Below are positions 1-8,326 of a DNA stretch of 47,564 nucleotides, piece by piece. Below the pieces are notes generated by a model. The model saw nothing but the letters and a program-made list of their open reading frames with translations, was not told the origin of the DNA and ran no database searches. The stretch is from contig NZ_NEGZ01000045.1 of assembly GCF_002127585.1 (NCBI RefSeq), positions 1 to 47,564 of the forward strand, read 5' to 3'. Every line of letters begins with the position of its first letter. Position 1 is the stretch's first letter. Origin of the DNA: Janthinobacterium sp. GW458P. Its GTDB lineage: Bacteria; Pseudomonadota; Gammaproteobacteria; Burkholderiales; Burkholderiaceae_D. A program made the translations under genes and the position numbers.

Positions 1-1644
1 GGCCTTGCGCGCGGGGGCGGGCCGGGCGGCGGGACGCGCGATGGCTGGCGCTGCCGCTGCTGCGCGCACCGGGCCCGGCTTGGGGGCGCTGGCGACATGG
101 TTGCCGGTTTTAAAGAATCCCACCACGTGCGCCAGCTCGCCCGCCTGCTCCTGCATGCTTTGCGAGGCCGCTGCCGCTTCTTCCACCAGGGCCGCGTTTT
201 GCTGCGTCACTTCATCCATCTGGGCGATGGCCATGTTGATCTGTTCGATGCCGATGGTCTGCTCGTGCGTGGCGGAAGTGATTTCGCCCATGATGTCGGT
301 CACGCGCACGATGCTGTCGACGATGTCACCCATGGTCTGGCCCGCTTCATTGACGAGGCGCGAACCCGTGTCCACGTTGGCGACGGAGGCGGCAATCAGT
401 TCCTTGATTTCCTTGGCGGCCGAGGCCGAGCGGTGCGCCAGGTTGCGTACCTCGGTGGCGACGACGGCGAAGCCGCGTCCCTGTTCGCCCGCGCGGGCCG
501 CTTCCACGGCCGCGTTCAGGGCCAAAATGTTGGTCTGGAAGGCGATGCCGTCGATGACGCCGATGATGTCGACGATTTTCTTCGACGACTCGTTGATGGT
601 GCCCATGGTGTCGACCACTTGCGAGACGATGCTGCCGCCGCGCACGGCCACTTCGGACGCGCTTTTCGCCAGCTGGTTCGCCTGGCGCGCATTGTCCGCG
701 TTCTGTTTCACGGTCGAGGTCAGTTCTTCCATGGCCGAGGCCGTTTCTTCCAGCGAACTGGCCTGCTCTTCCGTGCGGGATGACAGGTCGAGGTTGCCGG
801 CGGCAATTTCGCTCGATGCCGTGGAGATGGCATCCGTGCCGTGGCGCACTTGCGCCACCACGCCCAGCAGGCTGGTGTTCATGGCTTTCAGGGCGCCCAG
901 CAGGCGCCCCGTTTCATCGCTGGAATCGACGACGATGTGCGAGGACAAATCGCCCGAGGCCACGGTTTCGGCCACGCCCACGGCAGCATTGATGGGGCGG
1001 GTGATCGAGCGCGTGATGATCCAGGCCACGAAGGCGCCCAGCAGCACGGCCACGCTGCCCAGGATGATCATGTAGGCGCGCGCGCTCGTGCTCAGGGTCT
1101 CGGCGTCCGTCGCCGCCTGCGCCGCCTGCTGCGCTTCATACGCGACCAGGCTGTCGAGCGCGCCGAGCACGATCTTCAGGCTCGGCGCCGCCTGCTGCGT
1201 CAAAAAGGCGATCGCTTCTTCCGTCTGGCCCGCGTTGCGCAGCTCGATGACCTTGTTGTTCAGCGGCGCGCCCGATTTCAGGGCCGCGTCCAGTTCGGCC
1301 ATCAAGGCCGTTTCCTTGTCCGTCGAGATCTTCTTTTGCAGGGTTTCCTTGGCGGCGCCGTATTTCTTGCGCGCTTCGCCGATCTTTGCCAGTTCCGCCT
1401 GCACCAGCGCTTCCGTCGGCGCCACCACAATGCTGGTGATCGCCAGGGTAATGTTGCGCACGTTGTCGCTCATGGTATTGGCCGCCGCCATCTTGACGTT
1501 CTTGTCGGCCACGATGTCGTGCGTGCGCGCGCTCAGCTGCCCCATCGAGTACAGGCCGACGAGCAAGACGGCCACCAGCAGGCCGAGGACGACAGCAAAC
1601 CCGATCCCGAGCCGGGTGCCGATTTTGTATTGTGTGAGTGACAT
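1..1644 (-). CDS. Methyl-accepting chemotaxis protein, 3' end cut by window
   Basis: Inner-membrane chemoreceptor that signals to CheA/CheW. The reading frame opens at the ATG at 1644 (MSLTQYKIGTRLGIGF) and stays open for 548 codons to base 1, so the C-terminus is missing here. Visible in order: a first membrane helix (about residues 10-30), a four-helix-bundle-type periplasmic domain, a second membrane helix (about 190-210), a HAMP region, and a long coiled-coil signalling domain with the family's highly conserved hairpin tip (FQTNILALNAAVEAARAGE). The tail beyond about residue 510 turns Ala/Pro-rich, as in betaproteobacterial receptors that end in a docking pentapeptide; that end is not seen. 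Its signalling module is almost the same as that of the receptor at 10298-12028. The ligand cannot be told from sequence. Confidence 0.95.
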   Translation of the reverse strand, partial: MSLTQYKIGTRLGIGFAVVLGLLVAVLLVGLYSMGQLSARTHDIVADKNVKMAAANTMSDNVRNITLAITSIVVAPTEALVQAELAKIGEARKKYGAAKETLQKKISTDKETALMAELDAALKSGAPLNNKVIELRNAGQTEEAIAFLTQQAAPSLKIVLGALDSLVAYEAQQAAQAATDAETLSTSARAYMIILGSVAVLLGAFVAWIITRSITRPINAAVGVAETVASGDLSSHIVVDSSDETGRLLGALKAMNTSLLGVVAQVRHGTDAISTASSEIAAGNLDLSSRTEEQASSLEETASAMEELTSTVKQNADNARQANQLAKSASEVAVRGGSIVSQVVDTMGTINESSKKIVDIIGVIDGIAFQTNILALNAAVEAARAGEQGRGFAVVATEVRNLAHRSASAAKEIKELIAASVANVDTGSRLVNEAGQTMGDIVDSIVRVTDIMGEITSATHEQTIGIEQINMAIAQMDEVTQQNAALVEEAAAASQSMQEQAGELAHVVGFFKTGNHVASAPKPGPVRAAAAAPAIARPAARPAPARKA

Positions 1645-1752
1645 GATTGCTTTCGTATTGCGGTGTGGTGAGGAAACGTCGACAGGCCGGGGCTACGGGT
1701 TTATACGTAAGGGCGACCAGCCTGTAATTGTTCCTCAAAATTCCGCACTGCA

Positions 1753-1768
1753 ATACAAAAACTTGTAT
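1753..1768. repeat. Short perfect inverted repeat upstream of the chemoreceptor
   Basis: ATACAA-aaac-TTGTAT, a perfect 6-bp inverted repeat with a 4-bp spacer, about 110 bp upstream of the minus-strand chemoreceptor start and about 85 bp past the LysR stop codon. It sits in an AT-rich stretch that may hold the receptor promoter. It could be an operator or chance; nothing else supports a function. Confidence 0.3.
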
Positions 1769-1851
1769 CAAGTCCGCGAAAAGTTTAAAAAATGGTAGCA
1801 AATTAAATAAGTTGTCGTGTGGAAACAACGAGCGCGGCGCCGGATGCGGGC

Positions 1852-2742
1852 TTAGTTTTGCGGAAACACGTGCGCGGCCAGGAAGTCGATGAAGGCGCGC
1901 AGTTTCGGCGTTAGGTGGCGGCTGCTGGGCCACAGGATGCGCAAGGCGCCGTCGTGCCGGCGGTGCGCGTCCAGCACCGGCTGCAAGCGGCCCGCCGCCA
2001 GTGCGGCGCGCGCGGCGAAGTCGGGCAGGGCGGCGATGCCCAGGCCGCTTTCGGCAAAATGCAGCAGGGTCTCGACATTGTTGCAGTTGAGCACAGTCGG
2101 CAAGCCCGCCGCGTGCAGGGAGTTCCAATCGGGCAGGGGCCACGCTTCCACCTTGCCGCTGCTGGGAAATTTGTACAGCAGACAAGTGTGACGGGCCAGG
2201 TCGGCGGGCAGCACGGGCGTGCCGTGCCGCGCCAGGTAGGCGGGCGCGGCCACCAGTTGCAGCTGGAACTGGCCCAGCTGGCGGCTCATCAAACGGCTGT
2301 CGGCGCTTTCGCCCGCGCGCACGACGGCGTCATAGCCTTCTTCGATGACGTCGACCCGGCGGTCGCTGAAATCGAGGTCGAGCTCCACTTGCGGATAGGC
2401 GCGCGCGAACGCGGCCAGCACGGGGTTGAGCAGGCTGCCCACCTGCGGCAGGCTGACGCGCAGCCGGCCCTGGGGCGCACTCTTGCTGCTGGATAACTCC
2501 AGTTCGGCCGCCTCGATCTCGCCCAGGATGCGCCGGCAGCGTTCGAGAAACACCGTGCCCTCGCTGGTGAGCGCGATGCTGCGCGTGCTGCGGTGAAACA
2601 GGCGCACGCCGAGCCGCTCTTCCAGCCGCGCGATGCTCTTGCCCACGGCCGAGGCGGAAATGCCCAGCACCCGGCCCGCCGCGACGAAACTGCGCAGCTC
2701 CGCCGCCTGCACGAAGGCCGTGAATCCCGCCAGGTTGTCCAT
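1852..2742 (-). CDS. LysR-family transcriptional regulator
   Basis: DNA-binding regulator of 296 residues, the usual LysR length. An N-terminal winged helix-turn-helix is clear (about residues 1-60: FVAAGRVLGISASAVGKSIA followed by LEERLGVRLFHRSTRSIALT), then a LysR substrate-binding domain from about residue 90 to the end. The ATG at 2742 (MDNLAGFTAF) is chosen because the helix-turn-helix begins right after it; an upstream start at 2778 would add 12 residues unlike the family. It is divergent from the serine hydrolase/MFS pair at 2856-5224, so that pair is the most likely target. The effector is unknown. Confidence 0.93.
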   Translation of the reverse strand: MDNLAGFTAFVQAAELRSFVAAGRVLGISASAVGKSIARLEERLGVRLFHRSTRSIALTSEGTVFLERCRRILGEIEAAELELSSSKSAPQGRLRVSLPQVGSLLNPVLAAFARAYPQVELDLDFSDRRVDVIEEGYDAVVRAGESADSRLMSRQLGQFQLQLVAAPAYLARHGTPVLPADLARHTCLLYKFPSSGKVEAWPLPDWNSLHAAGLPTVLNCNNVETLLHFAESGLGIAALPDFAARAALAAGRLQPVLDAHRRHDGALRILWPSSRHLTPKLRAFIDFLAAHVFPQN

Positions 2743-2758
2743 GGTTTTCCTTTTGATT

Positions 2759-2776
2759 GCGGATGTCAACGTCCGC
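2759..2776. promoter_or_regulatory. Candidate LysR operator
   Basis: Imperfect 18-bp palindrome GCGGAtGT-ca-ACgTCCGC in the 113-bp gap between the divergent LysR and serine hydrolase genes, 17 bp upstream of the LysR start. A TATAGC box (2789-2794) facing the hydrolase lies just beyond it. Position and symmetry fit an autoregulatory LysR site; binding is inferred only. Confidence 0.45.
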
Positions 2777-2855
2777 ACAGACTGAAACTATAGCCTGTTT
2801 TTCTTTGATTGCGCCTGGCTTACCTTGGCAGCCTGATCATTTGAAAGGCTACGCC

Positions 2856-4037
2856 ATGATGTACAACTTCTCTCCCGCGGCCGTGTCCGCCCGTATCGAT
2901 CCCCTGCTCGACGCCGTGCTGCAGCAGCAGCGCCTGGCGGGCGCCGTGGTGCTGGTGCGCCGGCGCGGCCAGGACGTGTACCGCCGCGCCGCCGGCCACC
3001 TGGACCGCGAAGCGGGCACGCCCATGGTGGAAGACGCCGTCTTTCGCCTGGCATCCGTCAGCAAACCCATCGTTTCGACGGCCGCGCTCGCGCTGGTGGG
3101 GCAGCAGCGCCTGGGCCTGGACGACCTGGTGGCGCGCTGGCTGCCGTATTTCGCGCCGCGCCAGCCGGACGGCGCCGTGGCGGCGATGACCGTGCGCCAC
3201 TTGCTCACGCATACGGCGGGACTCGACTACGGTTTTTTCCAGCCGCCGGGCGGCGCGTATGCGCGGGCGGGGGTGTCCGACGGCATGGATGCGTCCCGTA
3301 TTTCCCTGGAAGACAACCTGCGCCGCCTGGCCACGGTGCCGCTCGCGTCTGCGCCGGGCGAACGTTGGGCGTATTCGATCGCCACCGACGTGCTGGGCGC
3401 CGTGATCGAAGCGGTGATGGGTCTGCCGCTGGCGCAGGCCGTGGCACAGCTGGTGACGGCGCCGCTGGCCATGCGCGACACGGGTTTTATCAGCACGGAC
3501 GCGGCGCGCCTGGCCGTCGCCTATGCGGACCGCGCAGCAGGAGAAGCCCGGCCGCGCCGTTTGCTGGATGCGGGGGACGACCATCTGCCGTTTCTCGACG
3601 GCATGGCAGGGTTTGTGTTATCTCCGGCGCGCGCGCTCGACGCGCAGGCGTACCCGTCCGGCGGCGCCGGCATGCTCGGCTCCGCGCCCGACTTCATGCG
3701 CCTGCTGGAAACCTTGCGCCTGGGCGGCGCGCCGCTGCTGCCGCCGGCGCTGGCGCGCCAGATGGCTGAAAGCCAGACGGGCGGCTTCGCGCTGCCATTC
3801 TGGCCGGGACGGGGCTTCGGCCTGGGGTTTACGGTATTGACGGACCCGCTTGCCGCCGCCACGCCGGAAGCGGCGGGCAGCTGGCGCATGGGCGGCACGT
3901 ATGGCCACTCGTGGTTTGTTGATCCTGCGCAAGAACTCTCCGTGGTGGCGTTCACGAATACGGCGCTGGAGGGCATGGCGGGGCCGTTCGTGACGCAACT
4001 GTGCCAGGCAGTGTATGGCGCCAAGGACATGTCATGA
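2856..4037 (+). CDS. Serine hydrolase, beta-lactamase class C / family VIII esterase type
   Basis: Hydrolase of the penicillin-binding-protein-like fold, 393 residues from the ATG at 2856 (MMYNFSPAAV). The catalytic SxxK motif is S67-V-S-K70. The second motif is Y173-S-I175 inside WAYSIATDVLG, as in EstB-type family VIII esterases, rather than the YxN of true class C beta-lactamases. A GGTYGHSW segment near the C-terminus takes the place of the KTG motif. No signal peptide is evident from this start, so the enzyme is probably cytoplasmic, which fits an esterase better than a beta-lactamase. Its stop overlaps the start of the next gene by 4 bp (ATGA), so the two are co-transcribed and probably translationally coupled. 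Confidence 0.88.
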   Translation: MMYNFSPAAVSARIDPLLDAVLQQQRLAGAVVLVRRRGQDVYRRAAGHLDREAGTPMVEDAVFRLASVSKPIVSTAALALVGQQRLGLDDLVARWLPYFAPRQPDGAVAAMTVRHLLTHTAGLDYGFFQPPGGAYARAGVSDGMDASRISLEDNLRRLATVPLASAPGERWAYSIATDVLGAVIEAVMGLPLAQAVAQLVTAPLAMRDTGFISTDAARLAVAYADRAAGEARPRRLLDAGDDHLPFLDGMAGFVLSPARALDAQAYPSGGAGMLGSAPDFMRLLETLRLGGAPLLPPALARQMAESQTGGFALPFWPGRGFGLGFTVLTDPLAAATPEAAGSWRMGGTYGHSWFVDPAQELSVVAFTNTALEGMAGPFVTQLCQAVYGAKDMS

Positions 4038-5224
4038 CGCGTCCGCATCCCATCGTCTTCCTCGCGCTGGGCCTGTTCGGCGTGTATTGCATCGAGTTTG
4101 GCGTGGTGGGCATCTTGCCGATGATCATGCAGCGCCATGGCGTGACGGCGGCGCAGGCGGGTTCATTGGTGAGCCTGTTCGCCCTGGTGATCGCCGTGGG
4201 CGGTCCCTTGCTCGTGCTGCTGGCCACGCGCTGGCGCCGCAAGCGCGTGCTGATCGTCTCCCTGCTGGTGTTTGCGCTGGCCAGCGTGGCCTCGGCGTAT
4301 GCACCGCGCTTCGGCCTGCTGCTGGCGCTGCGCGTGGTGCCGGCCCTGTTCCACCCCGTGTATTTCTCGCTGGCCATGGTGGCGGCCGCCGCCCTGTATC
4401 CGCCGCAGCAGGCGGCGCGGGCCGGCGCGCATGCGTTCACGGGCACCAGCATGGGCATGGTGCTGGGCATCCCGATGACCACGTGGATCGCCGCCCAGTA
4501 TGGCTACGAGGCGTCGTTCCTCGCCTGCGCCCTCGTCAATGCGCTGGCCGCGCTGGGCTTATATGTGTTCCTGCCCGACGCGCCGCAGGAGGCGCCGCTG
4601 GCGTATGGCCGTCAATTGGCCGTGCTGCGCAAACCGGCCCTGTGGCTCACGATCGCCGCCGCCGTGCTGGTGTTTGCCGCCATGTTTGCCGTGTATGCGT
4701 ATGCGGCCGCCTATCTGCAGCAGGAGGCGGGCTTGTCGGCGCGCCAGACGGGGCTGGCGCTGGTGGTGTTTGGCGTGGGCGGCGTGGCGGGCAATCTGTT
4801 CGCGGGGCGCCAGCTGGGCACGCACGTGCTGCGCACGGTCTTGCTGCAGCCCCTGCTGCTGGGGCTGGCGTACTGGCTGCTGTATGAATATGCGGGCGGC
4901 GGCATCGGCTGGGCGGCGCTGGCCGTCTTGCTGCTGTTCTGGGGCGCGGCGCATACGAGCGGGCTGATCGTCACGCAAGTGTGGCTCAGCAGCGAAGCGC
5001 GCGAGGCGCCCGCGTTCGCCATCGGCGTGTATATCGCCGCCATCAACCTGGGCGTGACGCTGGGCGCGCTGGCCGGCGGCATGGCCATCGAGTCCTACGG
5101 CATGCAGGGCGCGCTGGCTTGCGGCGCGCTGCTGGGGGCGCTGGCGCTGGCCTTGATCGGGATCAAGGCGTGGCGCTACCGCCTGCCCTCAGTCCTCGAT
5201 ATGGTTGGGGATGCGAAACAGTAA
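4034..5224 (+). CDS. MFS transporter, AraJ/drug-efflux type
   Basis: Inner-membrane major facilitator protein of 396 residues with about 12 hydrophobic helices. It opens with LALGLFGVYCIEFGVVGILP, and the loop after helix 2 carries a basic RWRRKRVLI stretch like the MFS A-motif. The ATG at 4034 overlaps the hydrolase stop (ATGA). Family members of this kind export sugars, arabinose-like compounds or drugs by proton antiport; the substrate is unknown. The pairing with an esterase under a divergent LysR gene suggests a small modify-and-export module. Its last 36 bp overlap the convergent DinB-like gene. Confidence 0.88.
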   Translation: MTRPHPIVFLALGLFGVYCIEFGVVGILPMIMQRHGVTAAQAGSLVSLFALVIAVGGPLLVLLATRWRRKRVLIVSLLVFALASVASAYAPRFGLLLALRVVPALFHPVYFSLAMVAAAALYPPQQAARAGAHAFTGTSMGMVLGIPMTTWIAAQYGYEASFLACALVNALAALGLYVFLPDAPQEAPLAYGRQLAVLRKPALWLTIAAAVLVFAAMFAVYAYAAAYLQQEAGLSARQTGLALVVFGVGGVAGNLFAGRQLGTHVLRTVLLQPLLLGLAYWLLYEYAGGGIGWAALAVLLLFWGAAHTSGLIVTQVWLSSEAREAPAFAIGVYIAAINLGVTLGALAGGMAIESYGMQGALACGALLGALALALIGIKAWRYRLPSVLDMVGDAKQ

Positions 5225-5734
5225 ATCCGTGTCGCCGATATTTACGCCCGCCTGCGACAGCAGGGTGCTGGCCTGGCCCCGGTGGTGCGTCTGGTGATTG
5301 AAGAAATGCATGAGCAGGCTGAAGAACTCGCGCCGGTTCGGCCCCTTGCTGTTGCGGTAGTCGAGCAAATGGTCGAGGTCTTCTTCGCGGAGGGAAGCGG
5401 CCCAGTCGACGATGATCTGGTCCAGCCATTGCCGGTGCGCATGCATGGCGGCAAAATCGTCGGCCGCGAACAGCGGCTGCGTGAGCGACACGGGCGGCGT
5501 GATGGCGCGGATGGGGGCGAGCAGGGGAAAGCCGGCCGGATGTTGCGCGTAGCGTTGCAGCCACAAGGTGTCGCCCACCATCACGTGGTTCAGGGTGGCC
5601 AGCAGGGAGCCGAAAAAGGCGCCCCGTTCGCGCTGCAGCTCGCCGGGCGGCAGGCTGGCCGCCGCCGCGTAGACCTTGGCATTCATCCACTGGTTGTAAT
5701 CGGCCATCAGGCATATGTGGGCGCAACGGCTCAT
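5189..5734 (-). CDS. DinB family protein (four-helix metal-binding)
   Basis: Protein of 181 residues of the DinB/YfiT-like family, whose members are four-helix bundles with a divalent metal held by three histidines. Likely ligands are the His in LNHVMVGD (about residue 49) and two in the C-terminal HQTHHRGQ motif (about 146-150). The start at 5734 has an AAGGAG Shine-Dalgarno about 6 nt upstream. Family roles include thiol transfer and stress response; none can be assigned here. It is convergent with the MFS gene, with a 36-bp overlap. Confidence 0.85.
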   Translation of the reverse strand: MSRCAHICLMADYNQWMNAKVYAAAASLPPGELQRERGAFFGSLLATLNHVMVGDTLWLQRYAQHPAGFPLLAPIRAITPPVSLTQPLFAADDFAAMHAHRQWLDQIIVDWAASLREEDLDHLLDYRNSKGPNRREFFSLLMHFFNHQTHHRGQASTLLSQAGVNIGDTDLLFRIPNHIED

Positions 5735-5765
5735 GCTGGACTCCTTCAGTGGATGAATGACAATA

Positions 5766-6365
5766 TTAAACGGACTTCAGGAACGCGCGTATGCCGGCCA
5801 GCAGCATTTCAATGGCCATCGCCGTGAGGATCAAGCCCATCAGGCGTTCGAACGCCGTCATGACCCTTGGACCGAGCGCCCGCTGCAGGCGTTCGGCGCA
5901 CAGGAAGACGGCCAGCCAGACGACGGCCACGGCCGTCAAGCCCGCCACGTGGGCGATCACTTCATTGACTTCATGCGAGGAAAACAGCAGCACGGTGGCC
6001 AGGGCCGACGGGCCGGCCAGTGCGGGGATGGCCAGCGGCACGATGAACGGCTCGCCGCCCATTTCGTGGTCGCTATTGCCCGCATTTGGTTGCGGAAACA
6101 CCATGCGCATGGCGATCAGGAACAGAATCACGCCGCCGCCGATGCGCAGCGCCACTTCCGACAATTGCAAGGCGTTCAGGAAATGGCGGCCGAAGAACAT
6201 AAACAGCAGCAAGATGCCGAAGGCGATCAGGCATTCGCGCACCACGACTTTCCAGCGCCGCTCGATCGGTACCCGTTTCAGGGCATTGACGAACAGGGAA
6301 ACGTTGCCGAACGGATCGGTGACGAGCAAGAGCAGGATAAATGTCTGGAAGAAATTCTGTGTCAT
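5766..6365 (-). CDS. MarC family integral membrane protein
   Basis: Inner-membrane protein of 199 residues with six predicted helices. It has the family's N-terminal FILLLLVTDPFGNVSLF and the LAIPALAGPSALATVLL segment. Function of the family is not established; the early link of MarC to multidrug resistance was not upheld. The ATG at 6365 (MTQNFFQTF) is chosen because the first membrane helix starts directly after it; upstream in-frame codons back to 6434 look non-coding. It lies 31 bp upstream of the DinB-like gene on the same strand and may share its transcript. Confidence 0.87.
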   Translation of the reverse strand: MTQNFFQTFILLLLVTDPFGNVSLFVNALKRVPIERRWKVVVRECLIAFGILLLFMFFGRHFLNALQLSEVALRIGGGVILFLIAMRMVFPQPNAGNSDHEMGGEPFIVPLAIPALAGPSALATVLLFSSHEVNEVIAHVAGLTAVAVVWLAVFLCAERLQRALGPRVMTAFERLMGLILTAMAIEMLLAGIRAFLKSV

Positions 6366-6481
6366 GGTGGTGTGATTGAGGTCAACCCCGCTGCCAGGAT
6401 GGGCGCGGTGCGATAAGGCTTGCGATGATAACAAGAGCGGCGCTTATCGCCCATGATTATTGATGCATAGCAGCATTTTTT

Positions 6482-7270
6482 TTACGCGGCGATGACTTTT
6501 GCCTGGTAAAACGCCGTCGGCGTAGTGCCGAAATGCTTTTTGAACATGGCCGTAAACGCGCTCTGGCTCATGTAGCCGTTGTCCATGGCCACGTCGATGA
6601 CCTTGCCGCCGCGCGCCAGTTGTTCCAGCGCCCGCAGCAGCCGCGCCTGCTGGCGCCACTGGCCGAAGCGCATGCCCGTCTGCTTCTGGAACAAGCGGTG
6701 CAGGCTGCGCTCGGTGATCGCCAGTTCCCGCGCCCAGTGCGCCACCGTCAGCTGCTCGCCCGGCTGCGCCATCAGCCGCGCGCAGATGCCGCGCAGCCGC
6801 GCATCCACGGGCAAGGGCAGATACAGGGGCAGCACGGGCAGGCTGCCCAGTTCGTGCAACAGCAATTGCAGCAGATGCCAGTCGCGGCCGCCTTCCGCGA
6901 AATCGGGCGCGATGTCGACGGCGGCGACGATCAATTGCCGCAGCAGGGGGCTGATGTCGAGCACGCAGCTGTGGCGCGGCAGCAATGGCGAGCTGGCGCA
7001 ATCGATGAAGACCGTGCGCATTTTCACGGCGCCGCTCATGCGCACCTGGTGCGCGATGCCGGGCTGCAGCCACACGCCGCGCGTGGGCGGCACCACCCAG
7101 CGCCCGCCCTGCGCCTCGATGGTCATCACGCCCTCGATGGCGTACAGCAATTGCGCATGCGTGTGGCGGTGCACGGAAATCACGTGGCCATGCGCATAGT
7201 CGACGGCCAGCGCCATGGCGCGCGCCGTGACGGGCAGCAATTCCTGAAAGGCGGGGGAGGTACAATCCAT
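6482..7270 (-). CDS. AraC-family regulator with N-terminal cupin
   Basis: Transcription factor of about 262 residues. The N-terminal half is an AraC-type cupin (HGHVISVHRHTHAQLLYAIEG ... WVVPPTRGVWLQPGIAHQV), the C-terminal third a double helix-turn-helix (LTVAHWARELAITERSLHRLF and VIDVAMDNGYMSQSAFTAMF). The start at 7270 (MDCTSPAF) fits the family; 7303 is an in-frame alternative, and neither has a clear ribosome-binding site. It is divergent from the EamA transporter at 7371, the arrangement usual for this subgroup, where the regulator often controls the neighbouring exporter. The effector is unknown. Confidence 0.9.
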   Translation of the reverse strand: MDCTSPAFQELLPVTARAMALAVDYAHGHVISVHRHTHAQLLYAIEGVMTIEAQGGRWVVPPTRGVWLQPGIAHQVRMSGAVKMRTVFIDCASSPLLPRHSCVLDISPLLRQLIVAAVDIAPDFAEGGRDWHLLQLLLHELGSLPVLPLYLPLPVDARLRGICARLMAQPGEQLTVAHWARELAITERSLHRLFQKQTGMRFGQWRQQARLLRALEQLARGGKVIDVAMDNGYMSQSAFTAMFKKHFGTTPTAFYQAKVIAA

Positions 7271-7370
7271 CAATATGGTCAGTTTTGCGACAGGTAGGGA
7301 CATCTTAGCGCGAGAAGGCGCGGCGCACCTGCGGCATGATGGTTCCCCGCAACTATTCCTGGAGCTATAC

Positions 7371-8285
7371 ATGCCTGTGCGCGCCTATCTGTATCCGTTT
7401 CTGGCCATGCTGCTGTGGGCCGGCAACGTCGTCGTCTCGAAGCTGGCCGCGTCCAGCATCGCGCCGACGGCCATCACCTTTTATCGCCTGGTGCTGGTCT
7501 TGCTGGTGATGACGCCGTTTATCGCCCGCCCCCTGTGGCGCAACCGCCATGCGCTGCGCCGCCAGTGGTGGCAGCTGGCCCTGTGCGGCCTGATGTCAAT
7601 GGCGCTGTTCCAGAGCCTGTCCTACCGCGCCGCGGAAAGCACCACGGCGACGAACATGGCCATCGTCACGGCGCTGGCACCCTTGATGACGGCCCTGCTC
7701 AGCGTGCTGCTGCTGGGCGAGCGCCTGACGGTGGGCATGGCGGCCGGCGGCGTGCTGTCGTTCGGCGGCCTGCTGTACCTGGTGGGGCGCGGCGACGTGC
7801 TGGCCTTGCTGCGGCAGGGCGTGCATGCGGGCGATGCGCTGATGCTGCTGGCCTGCCTGATCTTCGCTTTGTACGGCGTGCTGCTGCGCCGCTGGCGTTT
7901 GACGATTCCCGCCTGGCAAGCCATTTATTGCCAGGCGCTGGCGGCCCTGGCCTGCATGCTGCCGCTGTTCCTGCTGCTGCCGCCCGGCAGCGCCAGGCTC
8001 GACGCCACTACCTTGCCGCTGATCGGCTATGCGGGCATCGGCTCGTCCATCGTGCTGTCCTACCTGTGGATCGAGGGCGTCAAACTGCTGGGGCCGAACC
8101 GCTGCAGCATCTACGTCAACCTGCTGCCCCTGCTGACGGCTTTGCTGGCCATCGTCTGGCTGCACGAAAGCATGCATGGGTATCACCTGGTCGGCGGCGG
8201 CATCTCGCTGCTGGGCGTGCTGCTGGCGCAGACGGTGCAGCGGCCGCTGTGGCGCCAGCGTCCTGGGGTGTCGGGTCTTGCCTGA
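7371..8285 (+). CDS. EamA/DMT family transporter
   Basis: Inner-membrane drug/metabolite transporter of 304 residues with two EamA repeats of about five helices each (first from about residue 5, second from about residue 155). Typical signatures are TAITFYRLVLVLLVMTPF and the second-repeat LIGYAGIGSSIVLSYLWIEG. The ATG at 7371 (MPVRAYLYPF) has CTGGAG 6-7 nt upstream; the in-frame start at 7275 would add a non-hydrophobic extension lying in the divergent promoter. Substrate not predictable; amino acids or metabolites are usual. The adjacent divergent AraC gene is a plausible regulator. Confidence 0.88.
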   Translation: MPVRAYLYPFLAMLLWAGNVVVSKLAASSIAPTAITFYRLVLVLLVMTPFIARPLWRNRHALRRQWWQLALCGLMSMALFQSLSYRAAESTTATNMAIVTALAPLMTALLSVLLLGERLTVGMAAGGVLSFGGLLYLVGRGDVLALLRQGVHAGDALMLLACLIFALYGVLLRRWRLTIPAWQAIYCQALAALACMLPLFLLLPPGSARLDATTLPLIGYAGIGSSIVLSYLWIEGVKLLGPNRCSIYVNLLPLLTALLAIVWLHESMHGYHLVGGGISLLGVLLAQTVQRPLWRQRPGVSGLA

Positions 8286-8288
8286 ACG

Positions 8289-8310
8289 GCCATGCATAAT
8301 GGCGGTTTTT
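8289..8310 (+). terminator. Weak terminator candidate after the EamA gene
   Basis: GCCAT-gcata-ATGGC hairpin, then GG and five T, directly after the EamA stop. The stem is only 5 bp, so termination would be partial, and the next gene starts 17 bp downstream. Confidence 0.35.
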
Positions 8311-8326
8311 CGGCAGTGGGGTTGAC

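Noticed and set aside
97-2185. Long open frames on the plus strand and in other frames across the chemoreceptor and LysR genes
   Set aside because: They are shadows of high-GC coding sequence; residues are low-complexity and match no family, while the minus-strand frames give clear protein families.
2856-4037. True class C beta-lactamase call for the serine hydrolase
   Set aside because: It lacks the YxN and KTG motifs and a signal peptide; the family VIII esterase pattern fits better.
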